From contig JAHDQJ010000002.1 of NCBI GenBank assembly GCA_018433865.1, positions 1 through 64,000 on the forward strand: a stretch of 64,000 nucleotides of DNA, written 5' to 3'. Positions 34,005-42,967 of this stretch are shown here, piece after piece (within the stretch, counting starts at the first letter, position 1; each line of letters opens with the position of its first letter). The notes beneath the pieces are model-generated. The model searched no databases and was not told the origin of the DNA. It was given only the letters and a program-made list of their open reading frames with translations. Source of the DNA: Spirochaetales bacterium. Lineage in GTDB: Bacteria; Spirochaetota; Spirochaetia; Sphaerochaetales; Sphaerochaetaceae. The translations under genes and the position numbers were made by a program.

Positions 34005-35984
34005 TCAGAGCAGGTGAAGCGGGTCGACGTCGATCTCGAGGTAGAGACCTGAGGAAACCTTGAACTGCTGATGGACCGTGGAGGCGATCTGCAGTACCCG
34101 CGCGATCCGGTACCCCCGCAACACCAGGTGGTAGCGCCAGTTGCCCGCGATCTTCTCGATGGGGCAAGGTGCAGTCCCCAGGATATCGGGAACATCCAGC
34201 GGGTCGGTACACACATCCTTCAACCCTTCGATGCAGGATCCGACCATCAGGCGCAAACTCTCGATTCCCTGGGCACATTTCTCCTTGCTCCTCCCCCTGA
34301 TGACAAAATTCACCAGACGGGTATACGGGGGGAACGCACTCTCCTTCCGGGCTGCCAACTCCTGGCGGTAGAACTCCTCGGGATCACCACCGGTGGCCAG
34401 CCTGATGGCATTGTTGTCGGGGTGGAAGGTCTGGACCACCACACGCCCGTTCGCATTGTACCGCCCTGCCCTCCCGCTCACCTGGACGATCAGGTTGAAG
34501 GTCCTCTCCTGGGAGCGGAAATCGGGAAGATTGAGGGCACTGTCCGCCAGCACGATCCCCACCAGGTCGACCTTGGGAAAGTTGAGTCCCTTGGCCACCA
34601 TCTGCGTCCCGAGCAGGATATCGAGGTTTCCCTCGCGAAACTCGTTGAGCACATCGGTCACCATCGACTTTTCCTTGGCCGAATCGGTATCCAACCGCGC
34701 GATCCGGGCATCAGGGAACATGCGGGACACTTCTTGCTCCACCATCTCGGTACCGAACCCACCGTACCCGACATCCACCGAGTGGCATTCGGGACATACT
34801 TCCATCGGCTTGCGTGAGTTCCCGCAGTAGTGGCACACCATCCTGTCCTTGTCCTTGTGGTAGGTCATGGCGACCGAACAGTGGGGACACACCATCTCAA
34901 ACCCGCAGCTGCGACAGTGGAAGAAATAGGAAAATCCCCTCCGGTTGAGGAAAAGGATCACCTGCCGACCGGCATCCAAGGTCGCTTTCATGCGTGTCAC
35001 CAGGGTACGCGAGAGCATCCTCTGCTCGGTGAGCATGTTCACCACCGTGACTTGCGGTTCTCCGCCTCCGGCAACCCGCCTTGGCAAAAGATGCCGGACC
35101 ACCTTGCCCTCCTCCATCATGAGGAATGCTTCCATCGAGGGAGTCGCGCTTCCCATCACGAGTTTCGCCCCATGCTCGCCGACCCTACGTTGCGCAACCT
35201 GGCGCGCATGGTAGCGGGGGTTGCTCCCCGACTTGTATGCGTGTTCATGTTCCTCGTCGATGATGATCAGCGCAAGCTTCTCGAACGGGGCGAACACCGC
35301 ACTGCGGGCCCCGATGGCAAGGCTGACCTCTCCCCTCCTGATCTTCCGCCAGGCACTGAGCCGCTGTGACGGAGTCATTCCGGAGTGCAATATGGCCACC
35401 TTTCCCTCGAACCGTTGGGAAACTTGCCGCGCGAGCTGGTGGGTCAGGGTGATCTCAGGTACCAGGTAGATCGCCTGCCTACCCGAATCGATCATCCGTT
35501 GGGCGACACGGAGGAAGACTTCGCTCTTGCCCGAACCTGTCACCCCATAGAGATAATGCAGGTTTTCCTCACCGTCACAGATGGAATCGACCGCACGTCT
35601 CTGTTCCTCGGAAAGTGTGAAATCACCATATTCCAGGTCCTCATCTCCGACGACCATGGACGGTACCTCGATTTCCCGCCTTCCACCCGGAATCATCGTA
35701 CTGAGCGCCTCTCCCTCGCTGCAGAGATAGAATCGGGACATCCAACCGGCAAGTTCGATCTCCCGTTCCCCGAAGAGCGGCTCCTTGTCGATCAATCGCT
35801 TGAGCGGCCTGATCACATATCCGACCGGTTCCACATGATCGGTGATCCCTACGATATAGGCGGTGACCTCACGATTTCCGAAGGGAACGACCGCCCTGAG
35901 CCCGACGGACGCTTTCTCATCTTGTCCGAGTGCATAGGTGAACCGCTGCCGCAGCGGGGTGTTCAGTACAACCTCCACGAACAT
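34005..35984 (-). CDS. priA: Primosomal protein N' (replication restart helicase)
   Basis: PriA, 659 residues, 3'-5' helicase reloading the replisome at stalled forks. N-terminal DNA-binding part (1-135), Walker A YGVTGSGKSEVF, box II IIDEEHE, then a zinc-binding insertion with paired Cys (CRSCGFEMVCPHC, later CHYC and CPEC), and helicase C-terminal motifs (GTQMVAKGLNFPKV, QVSGRAGR). The length and domain order are normal. It starts 3 bases before the uracil-DNA glycosylase stop. Confidence 0.95.
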   Translation of the reverse strand: MFVEVVLNTPLRQRFTYALGQDEKASVGLRAVVPFGNREVTAYIVGITDHVEPVGYVIRPLKRLIDKEPLFGEREIELAGWMSRFYLCSEGEALSTMIPGGRREIEVPSMVVGDEDLEYGDFTLSEEQRRAVDSICDGEENLHYLYGVTGSGKSEVFLRVAQRMIDSGRQAIYLVPEITLTHQLARQVSQRFEGKVAILHSGMTPSQRLSAWRKIRRGEVSLAIGARSAVFAPFEKLALIIIDEEHEHAYKSGSNPRYHARQVAQRRVGEHGAKLVMGSATPSMEAFLMMEEGKVVRHLLPRRVAGGGEPQVTVVNMLTEQRMLSRTLVTRMKATLDAGRQVILFLNRRGFSYFFHCRSCGFEMVCPHCSVAMTYHKDKDRMVCHYCGNSRKPMEVCPECHSVDVGYGGFGTEMVEQEVSRMFPDARIARLDTDSAKEKSMVTDVLNEFREGNLDILLGTQMVAKGLNFPKVDLVGIVLADSALNLPDFRSQERTFNLIVQVSGRAGRYNANGRVVVQTFHPDNNAIRLATGGDPEEFYRQELAARKESAFPPYTRLVNFVIRGRSKEKCAQGIESLRLMVGSCIEGLKDVCTDPLDVPDILGTAPCPIEKIAGNWRYHLVLRGYRIARVLQIASTVHQQFKVSSGLYLEIDVDPLHLL

Positions 35985-35987
35985 CAG

Positions 35988-36752
35988 CTACCCCCGCCCT
36001 TTGGCAACAGGAAGGGAGAGCAGGGACGCGACCCGCTTGAGGTCCTCCCATACAGGAGCGCGGAGCTCGAGATTCCGCAGCACTGCTGCGGGGTGGTAGG
36101 TGATGATGGTGGGAATGCCCTCGAACCGATGCACCGTGCTCCGCATGGCGTGCAACGTGTCGTCACGTCCGAGGAGGAAGTGTGCGGCGACTTTTCCGAC
36201 ACAGAGGATCGCATCGGGTTTCACCAATGCAATTTGCCGTTTCAGGTAAGGAATACAGGCTTGTGCCTCCTCGGGATACGGATCACGGTTTTCGGGAGGA
36301 CGACATTTCACGATGTTCGCGATATACGTGTTGAGCGTGCGATCGAGACCGATCGCCGAAAGCCAGGAATCCAGGTACTGCCCGGCCTTTCCCACGAAGG
36401 GCCTGCCGGTCCTATCTTCCTCGGCACCAGGCCCCTCTCCGATCACCATCAGGCGGGCATTCATCGCTCCTTCCCCGCACACGCTTTTCGTCCGTCCGCT
36501 CGCCAACTGACAGAGCGTGCACTCGGCTACCATGCTCTCCACTTGGGCAAGGGAGGCCCGTTGCAACGCACGATCGGATTGTTCGCGTGGTTCGGGAATC
36601 AACTCGACAGCCCTTGCGGCGAAGTCGGGACGATCGCCCTTCACGGTACCGGAGGGAGAGAGATACGATCCGACCTCATCGAAGAGGCTCCACGCCGACT
36701 CAAGCACGGCTTCGGCAGCCATGCGTTTCCGTTCCGTCTCATTCTGGGTCAT
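35988..36752 (-). CDS. Family 4 uracil-DNA glycosylase
   Basis: A 254-residue UDG of the Fe-S type. Cluster Cys residues: CTLCQLASGRTKSV, a third in NIVKCRPPENRDP, and a fourth in AQACIPYLK. Catalytic motif A GEGPGAEEDRTGRPFVGKAG and motif B TYHPAAVLRN are intact. An N-terminal extension of about 75 residues without clear family match resembles the extended form found in several bacteria. Start at ATG 36752 (AGGA upstream); it overlaps the truA end by 14 bases. It removes uracil from DNA. Confidence 0.93.
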   Translation of the reverse strand: MTQNETERKRMAAEAVLESAWSLFDEVGSYLSPSGTVKGDRPDFAARAVELIPEPREQSDRALQRASLAQVESMVAECTLCQLASGRTKSVCGEGAMNARLMVIGEGPGAEEDRTGRPFVGKAGQYLDSWLSAIGLDRTLNTYIANIVKCRPPENRDPYPEEAQACIPYLKRQIALVKPDAILCVGKVAAHFLLGRDDTLHAMRSTVHRFEGIPTIITYHPAAVLRNLELRAPVWEDLKRVASLLSLPVAKGRG

Positions 36753-37551
36753 AGGCAATCCTGTAGAGATACAATCCGCCCGGAGGGGCGGTCCTGAGCG
36801 CTTGCAGCCGGTCCTTCGAGGCCAGCCTGCGGCCGAACTCCCCGGGAGGTGCCGCGTCCTCTCCCAATTGCAGCATCGTGCCGACCATGGAGCGGACCTG
36901 GTGCATCAAGAAGGCGTTCCCGCTCACCCGGTAGACAAGCATCCGTCCTCCCCACTGGGAGTCGGTGTATGAGAACCCGCTGGCATAGATATCCCTGATC
37001 CTCGAATGGCTCTGGTCCCCGGATGCACTGAAGGTGGAGAAATCATGGGTCCCCACGATATATGCTGCATAGGCATTCAGCAGGTCGATGGGAGGAAACT
37101 TCCTGATCCGGCATACCCGGTCACGATCGAACGGAGAGAAGTCGGCGATTTCCTTCACATGGTAGCGATATTCCCGGCTGATGGAGGTGAACCGTGCGTG
37201 GAACCGTTCGTCCACGAGGCTGCTCGAGGTGATGCGTACGTCGTGAGGAAGCAACTGGTTCAATGCTACGGGGAAGACTTCCACCGGTACGCTTTGGTTT
37301 GCGATGTCGAAGTGAGCTACCTGTCCGATTGCATGAACGCCTGCGTCCGTACGTCCGGAGCCGTGCACATGTACGGGAGTTTTCAACATCTTGGCGAGCG
37401 CACGCTCGATTTCTTCCTGGACGGTCCGAACACCCTGTTGGCGTTGCCACCCGCTGAAAAGCGATCCGTCGTAGCTCAGGTCTATCCTGATCCTCCTGTG
37501 TCCCTCCGGCAGGGGGAACTCTGTCGGCCGTTTCCAATCAGAACGAGCCAT
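36739..37551 (-). CDS. truA: tRNA pseudouridine(38-40) synthase
   Basis: TruA, 270 residues. RIDLSYDGSLFSGWQRQ, the catalytic GSGRTDAGVHAIGQVAHFD (Asp in RTDAGVHA), and HQVRSMVGTMLQLGED are the family motifs. It modifies uridines of the tRNA anticodon stem. GGAGG lies 6 bases before ATG 37551; the ATG is inside the acpS 3' end (14-base overlap). Confidence 0.95.
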   Translation of the reverse strand: MARSDWKRPTEFPLPEGHRRIRIDLSYDGSLFSGWQRQQGVRTVQEEIERALAKMLKTPVHVHGSGRTDAGVHAIGQVAHFDIANQSVPVEVFPVALNQLLPHDVRITSSSLVDERFHARFTSISREYRYHVKEIADFSPFDRDRVCRIRKFPPIDLLNAYAAYIVGTHDFSTFSASGDQSHSRIRDIYASGFSYTDSQWGGRMLVYRVSGNAFLMHQVRSMVGTMLQLGEDAAPPGEFGRRLASKDRLQALRTAPPGGLYLYRIAYDPE

Positions 37552-37930
37552 GACGATCCTCCACGATGACGAACGCCAATGCCAGCGGTCCCTCATGGGT
37601 CAGCGAGAGATGGATGGTGGATCGGTCAAGCGAGAACTCCTTGATCACACGCTCGGGAAGCAGGAACTCCGGCCTCCCCTTCTCATTTGTGACCACCGCG
37701 ATCTCAGCGGGAAAGATACCCCGGAATCCACAGCCCAAGGCTTTTACCAACGCCTCTTTCGCAGCGAACCGTGATGCGAGGAACTCGGCTCTGTTGGTGG
37801 TGAGTGCATTCGCATGCTCGACCTCCGTACCGTGGAACAAACGCGCCACCGCATGTGCACGCATCCGCTGTGCGTCCATGCGCTCGATTGCCACGGCATC
37901 AACGCCGATACCCCTGATACCCATCTCCAT
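37538..37930 (-). CDS. acpS: Holo-[acyl-carrier-protein] synthase
   Basis: AcpS, 130 residues, transfers 4'-phosphopantetheine from CoA to apo-ACP. GIRGIGVDAVAIERM has the magnesium Asp, FLASRFAAKEALVKALG the Glu/Lys helix, and STIHLSLTHEGPLALAFVIVED the C-terminal strand pair. Start at ATG 37930, which overlaps the YbbR gene stop as TGATG; a GTG one codon earlier is possible. Confidence 0.93.
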   Translation of the reverse strand: MEMGIRGIGVDAVAIERMDAQRMRAHAVARLFHGTEVEHANALTTNRAEFLASRFAAKEALVKALGCGFRGIFPAEIAVVTNEKGRPEFLLPERVIKEFSLDRSTIHLSLTHEGPLALAFVIVEDRHGSF

Positions 37931-38367
37931 CACTGCCCGACCCCACCCGGATCGTCCTGTGCAGTCGGGCTGGTCGCAATCTGCGCGAAATAGATCCTGA
38001 TGACCTCGGGATCGGTGGAGAAAGAGACTTCGACATCGAAAAACGAGGGGGGCGCCGAGAGGAGGATCGGTACGCTGTGAGCCCCCTCCGAGTCAACGGA
38101 GGAGAAATCCGCGGTGGCGGTGAGCACACTGGGATCGATCATCCCGATATGACGTGCATCGGTCCTGATGACCAATGTGACCGAATCCAGGATGGTGCTG
38201 GTCGCCTCATATCCTCCCGGCAAGACGACTTGCAACGGGATGTCGACCTTGCGCTGGTCCAGCGTCGCATAATTCACCACCAGGTAGATACCGATGGCCA
38301 ATACGAGGGAGAAGACCTTCACCGGCCAATTGAAGATGATCGCACGCCACAGGTTATTCGGTTTCAT
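37930..38367 (-). CDS. YbbR-domain protein, probable CdaA regulator (CdaR-like), short
   Basis: A 145-residue protein with one N-terminal transmembrane helix (FNWPVKVFSLVLAIGIYLVV) and a single YbbR-type extracytoplasmic domain (RKVDIPLQVVLPGGYEATST, RTDARHIGMIDPSVLTATADFSSV). CdaR of Firmicutes carries several YbbR domains and modulates CdaA; this one has only one. The ATG at 38367 (GGAGG, 6 bases) overlaps the cdaA end by 14 bases, supporting a functional pair. The C-terminal tail is Pro/Asp-rich. Confidence 0.8.
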   Translation of the reverse strand: MKPNNLWRAIIFNWPVKVFSLVLAIGIYLVVNYATLDQRKVDIPLQVVLPGGYEATSTILDSVTLVIRTDARHIGMIDPSVLTATADFSSVDSEGAHSVPILLSAPPSFFDVEVSFSTDPEVIRIYFAQIATSPTAQDDPGGVGQ

Positions 38368-39169
38368 CGGATGGAGCCTCCGTGATCTCTTGTGGTGTGA
38401 TGTCATGATAGCTGAACAGCGCCAACAGCATCCGCTTCACCGTCGGCGGATCCAGGTCGTAGTAGAGGTTCGCATTGTAGGTGAGGCTTATGGCCCCGGT
38501 CTCCTCCGACACGATGAGGACGATCGCATCCGACTCCTCAGCCAGTCCGAGCGCCGCCCGGTGCCTCGTACCGAAGCTCTTCTTGATATCCGTCTGTTCG
38601 CTCAACGGAAGATAGCACCCCGCGGCGATGATCTTTCCCCCCTGGATGACCATTGCTCCGTCATGGAGGGGCGTGTCGTGGTCGAATACGGTCAAGATCA
38701 GGGCGGATGAGAGATCGGCGTTCAGCTTGGTTCCGGTATCGACGATTCCCTTGATCCCCAGATGACGGGTGAAGACGATCAAGGCTCCCCGGTTCTTCGA
38801 GACCAGTACGTTGCAAGCGTTGAGGATGATGTCTATCTGCTCCGCGGTGGTTTGGGTCCCGATGCGGAAGAGCGAGCTGCGTCCGCTGAAGAGCTGGGTG
38901 AACGCCCTGCGGAGTTCGGGTTGGTAGACGACGCAGAGGAAGATCGTCACCGGTATGGTCAGGTACCTGAACAGCCAGAGGAAGGTCTGCATCTGCAACA
39001 GGTTCGCGATACTGTATGCACCGACGAGGACAAAGACGATCCTCCCGATCTGCTGCGCCTTCGTCTGGGCGACCGCGGTATGGAAGCGGTAGAAGATATA
39101 GGTGAGCAATCCGATCTCCACGATCGGCCGCAATATGCTCCACACGGTGGCCATGAAAGTTCCGAACAT
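38354..39169 (-). CDS. cdaA: Diadenylate cyclase (CdaA/DacA type)
   Basis: A 271-residue membrane enzyme making c-di-AMP from two ATP. Three N-terminal helices (about 10-82), then the DAC domain with DHDTPLHDGAMVIQGGKI (DGA, 170-172) and GTRHRAALGLAEESDA (RHR, 202-204), the catalytic signatures. The C-terminus (YDLDPPTVKRMLLALF) is family typical. It lies between glpK (9-base gap) and the ybbR-like gene. c-di-AMP usually controls potassium and turgor and cell wall balance; no c-di-AMP receptor can be identified in the window from sequence alone. Confidence 0.95.
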   Translation of the reverse strand: MFGTFMATVWSILRPIVEIGLLTYIFYRFHTAVAQTKAQQIGRIVFVLVGAYSIANLLQMQTFLWLFRYLTIPVTIFLCVVYQPELRRAFTQLFSGRSSLFRIGTQTTAEQIDIILNACNVLVSKNRGALIVFTRHLGIKGIVDTGTKLNADLSSALILTVFDHDTPLHDGAMVIQGGKIIAAGCYLPLSEQTDIKKSFGTRHRAALGLAEESDAIVLIVSEETGAISLTYNANLYYDLDPPTVKRMLLALFSYHDITPQEITEAPSDETE

Positions 39170-39178
39170 CGCTACCCC

Positions 39179-40699
39179 TTATTCCCCATTCCCGTCGGTT
39201 TCCCAATCGAGCGTCCGTTGGATCGCCTTGTTCCAGAAGAGAATCTTCTGCTTCCTCACCGATTCATCCATCGCAGGAACCCATCGCGATTTCTCCCGCC
39301 AATGCTTGGAAAGTTCCTCGAACGAGCTGAAGAATCCGGTGGACAGGCCCGCAGCGTAGGCTGCCCCGAGTGCCGTCGTCTCCACGACCTGCGGTCGGAT
39401 GACAGGGATGCCGAGCAAGTCGGCCTGGAACTCCATCAAGGGCCTGCTGTTCGTCAGTCCACCGTCCACCTTCAACACCTCGACCGATATGCCGGAGTCG
39501 GCCTTGATGGCATCGAAGATGTCCTTCACCTGGAACGCGGTCGACTCAAGGACAGCCCGGCAAATGTGGGCGGCCGTGACATACCCAGTCAGTCCTGCGA
39601 TCACTCCGCGGGCATCGCTGCGCCAGTAGGGGGCGAACAGTCCGGAGAATGCGGGAACGATATAGACCCCTCCGCAATCGGGAACCGACTCGGCCAGCAG
39701 ATCGACCTCCGGTGCGCTCTTGACGATCTTGAGATTGTCACGGACCCACTGGACCAAGGAACCGGCCACCGCGATCGATCCCTCGAGCGCATAGACGGGA
39801 GGCTTGTCCGCTTCCAGGTAGGCAACGGTGGTGAGCAATCCCCGACTTGAGAAACTCGGCTGCATTCCCGTATTGGTGAGCAAGAAGCAACCGGTACCGT
39901 AGGTGCTCTTTCCTTGTCCCGCGGAGAAACAGGCCTGGCCGAAAAGCGCTGCTTGCTGGTCTCCCAGGATGCCACACACCGGAACCGTGCCGCCGACAGG
40001 GCCATCGGCCACGGTATGACCATAGGTTTCCCCGAACGAAGGGACTATCTTCGGCAGACTCGCTCGCGGAATCCCGAACAGTCCGAGCAGACGATCGTCC
40101 CAATCAAGGCTCCTGATATCCATCAGCATGTAGCGGCTGGCGTTGGTAGCGTCGGTGACGATGACCCCAGAGCCGGCTCCCCCGGTAAGGTGCCAGGTGA
40201 GGAAGGTGTCGATGGTCCCGAATATCACGGATCCCGATCGGGCATCCTCGCGAAGACCCTCGACATGCTCGAGCATCCACGCGATCTTCGATGCGGAGAA
40301 GTAGGGGCTCGGGACCAATCCCGTGATCTCCTGCATCCGTTCGGCCTCTCCGGCAACCTTGAGCCTGTTGATCAGGTCGGCTCCCCGGAGGTCCTGCCAT
40401 ACGATGGCGTTGTGACGGATCCTTCCCGTCTTCGGCTCCCAGGCAAGGACTGTCTCCCTCTGGTTGGTGATCCCGATGCCGACAAGATCCTTGTACGTCG
40501 CCCGGGCCTTTTCGAGGGTCTGCCTGATCACAAGGACACTCGCTTCCCATATCTCCTTCGGATCGTGCTCGACCCATCCCGGTTGGGGATAGATCTGCCG
40601 ATGTTCCAGCTGGTGGGAAGCCTTGGGAGTTCCTGCGTGGTCGAACAGGATGAATCTTGTGCTGGTAGTGCCTTGGTCCAACGCACCGACGTATCTCAC
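39179..40699 (-). CDS. glpK: Glycerol kinase
   Basis: GlpK, 506 residues, phosphorylates glycerol to glycerol 3-phosphate. FGGY-family features: VGALDQGTTSTRFILFDHAG (ATP and Mg site), NQRETVLAWEPKTGR, WQDLRGADL, SFSSRGLLTTVAYL, GGVYIVPAFSGLFAPYWRSDARGVIAGLT (FGGY signature 2) and VDGGLTNSRPLMEFQADLL. GAGGAGG precedes the ATG. It is the first gene of the 14-gene leftward run. The glycerophosphodiesterase gene at 46949 could feed glycerol 3-phosphate into the same pathway, but is not linked to it. Confidence 0.96.
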   Translation of the reverse strand: MRYVGALDQGTTSTRFILFDHAGTPKASHQLEHRQIYPQPGWVEHDPKEIWEASVLVIRQTLEKARATYKDLVGIGITNQRETVLAWEPKTGRIRHNAIVWQDLRGADLINRLKVAGEAERMQEITGLVPSPYFSASKIAWMLEHVEGLREDARSGSVIFGTIDTFLTWHLTGGAGSGVIVTDATNASRYMLMDIRSLDWDDRLLGLFGIPRASLPKIVPSFGETYGHTVADGPVGGTVPVCGILGDQQAALFGQACFSAGQGKSTYGTGCFLLTNTGMQPSFSSRGLLTTVAYLEADKPPVYALEGSIAVAGSLVQWVRDNLKIVKSAPEVDLLAESVPDCGGVYIVPAFSGLFAPYWRSDARGVIAGLTGYVTAAHICRAVLESTAFQVKDIFDAIKADSGISVEVLKVDGGLTNSRPLMEFQADLLGIPVIRPQVVETTALGAAYAAGLSTGFFSSFEELSKHWREKSRWVPAMDESVRKQKILFWNKAIQRTLDWETDGNGE

Positions 40700-40769
40700 A
40701 CAACCCTCCTCAGGTCTTACGAGTCATGCTACAGTATATCGGGAATCGCATAAACCTTCCACAGGTAAT

Positions 40770-40800
40770 TTGACACACTTCCGGCAGTACATGGTATACT
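40770..40800 (+). promoter_or_regulatory. Candidate promoter of the DRTGG/sensory hydrogenase operon
   Basis: TTGACA (40770-40775) and TATACT (40795-40800) on the plus strand with a long 19-base spacer, 22 bases before the DRTGG gene start. In the same divergent gap, minus-strand TATACT at 40733-40738 may be the -10 of glpK. Confidence 0.45.
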
Positions 40801-40821
40801 GCCTGCCAAGGAGCTTCCGTG

Positions 40822-41166
40822 ATGAAATTGAGCGATGTGGTACAGATAGTGAACGGGACGGTCCTCTGTGGCCAGGAGAACCTCGAACGTGAGGTTCGCC
40901 TCGGTTTTGCTTCCGACCTCATGAGCGATGTGCTGACACTGCTTGCGGACGACATCCTCCTGATCACCGGGCTTTCGAACAACCAAGCGATCAGGACTGC
41001 CGAGATGTCGGATATCCTGCAGATCCTCTTCGTCCGGAACAAAAGGCCCACGAAGACCATGCTCGATCTCGCGCACGAACACGGCATCACGGTGATCACC
41101 ACTCCCTACTCCATGTTCCGGTCCAGCGGACTCTTGTTCAAGAACGGCTTGGACCCGGTCTACTAG
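40822..41166 (+). CDS. DRTGG-domain protein
   Basis: A 114-residue single-domain protein, the DRTGG fold also found inside phosphotransacetylases and CBS proteins (GLSNNQAIRTAEMSDILQILFVRNKRP is the core). It is first in a three-gene operon with an anti-sigma-type ATPase and an [FeFe]-hydrogenase-like protein. The same association is known from clostridia and Thermotogae, where these genes surround sensory hydrogenases. Probably ligand-binding; the ligand is unknown. AAGGAG precedes ATG 40822. Confidence 0.85.
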   Translation: MKLSDVVQIVNGTVLCGQENLEREVRLGFASDLMSDVLTLLADDILLITGLSNNQAIRTAEMSDILQILFVRNKRPTKTMLDLAHEHGITVITTPYSMFRSSGLLFKNGLDPVY

Positions 41167-41175
41167 GAGCAGTCG

Positions 41176-41607
41176 ATGCATGTATCATACGAAGTCCGTG
41201 CAGGTGATTTCTCCATCGCGGGGAAAGTCTCGAGCACGGTGAAGGGCATACTGAAGCAGCTCAACCTTACCCCAGCTCATGTCAAGCGTATCATCGTCGC
41301 CCTCTACGAGGCCGAAGTGAATGTGGTCGCCCACTCGTTCGGAGGAAAGATCGATTGCGATATCGATTCGGAGCAGGTGGTGATCACCGTCTCAGACACC
41401 GGCCCCGGCATAGCGGACCTCGAGCTCGCGATGACCGAGGGATGGTCCACCGCGACAGCGGAAGTCAGGGAGATGGGCTTCGGCGCAGGCATGGGGCTCT
41501 CGAACATCCGCAAGAACACCGATATCCTGAAAATTGATACCGGCAAGGGCAAACCGACGATCATCAGCATGACCTTCCGCCTTGCCGAAGGGGCAGAGCA
41601 TGCCTGA
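41176..41607 (+). CDS. GHKL ATPase, anti-sigma regulatory factor-like
   Basis: A 143-residue HATPase_c domain related to SpoIIAB/RsbW serine kinases: IIVALYEAEVNVVAHSFGG (N box, with Glu/Asn), ITVSDTGPGIADLELAM (G1 box) and FGAGMGLSNIRKNTD (G2 box). No histidine-kinase dimerisation domain. It may phosphorylate or bind a partner in response to the redox signal read by the downstream hydrogenase-like protein; no anti-anti-sigma or sigma factor gene is nearby. It lies 9 bases after the DRTGG gene. Confidence 0.85.
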   Translation: MHVSYEVRAGDFSIAGKVSSTVKGILKQLNLTPAHVKRIIVALYEAEVNVVAHSFGGKIDCDIDSEQVVITVSDTGPGIADLELAMTEGWSTATAEVREMGFGAGMGLSNIRKNTDILKIDTGKGKPTIISMTFRLAEGAEHA

Positions 41608-42967
41608 CCGCCCGTTCCACCACACGCTCGCAGTCCGGGAGGACCTCTGCCAAGGGTGTACACACTGCATGAAGCGGTGCCCGACGGAGGCCATCCGGAT
41701 CACCGGAGGAAAAGCGCATGTAAATCCCGAGCGGTGCGTCGATTGCGGACAGTGCATGGACGTGTGCCCCCACGATGCGATCGTGATCGAACAGAATGAT
41801 TTCCAACAGATCTTCGGATACCGTCATCGTGTGGCGATCGTCCCCTCGCTGATGATCGGACAGTTCGAGGATGAGGTTGCCGAGATGGACATGATCGGTG
41901 CGTTCCACAGCATCGGTTTCACCCATGTCCACTATGCCGAGTTCGGTGTGGACATACTCAAGACCCTCGGAAACAAGATCAGTGTCTACGCCGATGCACA
42001 TCCTGTGGTCTCCTCCTACTGTCCCGCGGTGGTACGGCTGATCCAACTGCGCTATCCTACCCTGCTGCCCAACGTGAACCTGATGCGTACCCCCGCACAG
42101 ATCACGGCCCTTTACGCGCGGGCCTCACTGGAGGCACACGGGTGTGCTCCAGAAGATATCGGGATATTCTACATCACCCCGTGCGCGGCGAAATATGCAC
42201 AGATCAAGACTCCCGGATCGGCTACCAGCGGACTCATCCAAGGGGGTCTGAACCTCGACCATGTATTCAACCTTCTGCAGCGTGACCTGGCGAAGAACTC
42301 CGACAGGACACGAAAGGGGACCCCTACGTGGGAAAGTCCGGCGATTACCGGTCCGGCATTCCTCTGGAGCCTCACCAAGGGGGAGAGTTCGATGATGCAG
42401 GGCCGTACCCTCTCGGTTGATGAAGTGCACAACGTGATCGAGTTCCTCGAGCTGGTCGAGGACGAACGTCATGAGAATCTCGATTTCCTGGAACTGCGGG
42501 CGTGCGACACCGGATGTACCGGCGGTATTTTGACTCCGAGGAACCGGTTCCTTGCGACCGAGCGGATCAAGCACCACGCGGCGACCCTTCCGAAAGAATT
42601 GCCGGACCGGACAAGGATTGCCATCCTGGAACTTTCCGACAAGCTCATCCACAACCTGAAGGTGGAGCGGATTTCGGCGAAATATTCGTTGCAACTGGAC
42701 GAGGACATCTCGACTGCGATCAGGAAGATGGAGCGGGTGAAACGCATCACGGAGGTACTGCCCGGCATCGATTGCGGACTGTGCGGGAGCCCTACCTGCC
42801 GCGCCCTTGCCGAGGATATCGCACGCGGGAATGCCAGCATCCGCCGCTGCATGGTGATGAAGATGAAGGACCCCACCGGTTTGAACCACCTGGCGAAGAT
42901 CTGGGGGGAAGCGATTCCCAAGGAGTCCCATCCCGCGCCGGTCCCCGATTTCACACCGGAAGCTTGA
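41600..42967 (+). CDS. Sensory-type [FeFe]-hydrogenase domain protein with ferredoxin clusters
   Basis: A 455-residue protein. Two N-terminal [4Fe-4S] motifs (Cys17/20/23/27 and Cys46/49/52/56), then the hydrogenase large-subunit fold. H-cluster loops: SSYCPAVV (Cys141), TPCAAKYA (Cys195) and LRACDTGCTGG (Cys302, Cys306), so all four expected ligands remain, but the proton-transfer Cys preceding Cys141 is Tyr140. A C-terminal 4Fe-4S module CGLCGSPTC...C (Cys392/395/400/417) follows; no PAS domain is present. The pattern fits the sensory rather than catalytic groups. It starts inside the ATPase gene end (ATGCCTGA overlap). It is probably a redox or hydrogen sensor with low turnover. Confidence 0.85.
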   Translation: MPDRPFHHTLAVREDLCQGCTHCMKRCPTEAIRITGGKAHVNPERCVDCGQCMDVCPHDAIVIEQNDFQQIFGYRHRVAIVPSLMIGQFEDEVAEMDMIGAFHSIGFTHVHYAEFGVDILKTLGNKISVYADAHPVVSSYCPAVVRLIQLRYPTLLPNVNLMRTPAQITALYARASLEAHGCAPEDIGIFYITPCAAKYAQIKTPGSATSGLIQGGLNLDHVFNLLQRDLAKNSDRTRKGTPTWESPAITGPAFLWSLTKGESSMMQGRTLSVDEVHNVIEFLELVEDERHENLDFLELRACDTGCTGGILTPRNRFLATERIKHHAATLPKELPDRTRIAILELSDKLIHNLKVERISAKYSLQLDEDISTAIRKMERVKRITEVLPGIDCGLCGSPTCRALAEDIARGNASIRRCMVMKMKDPTGLNHLAKIWGEAIPKESHPAPVPDFTPEA

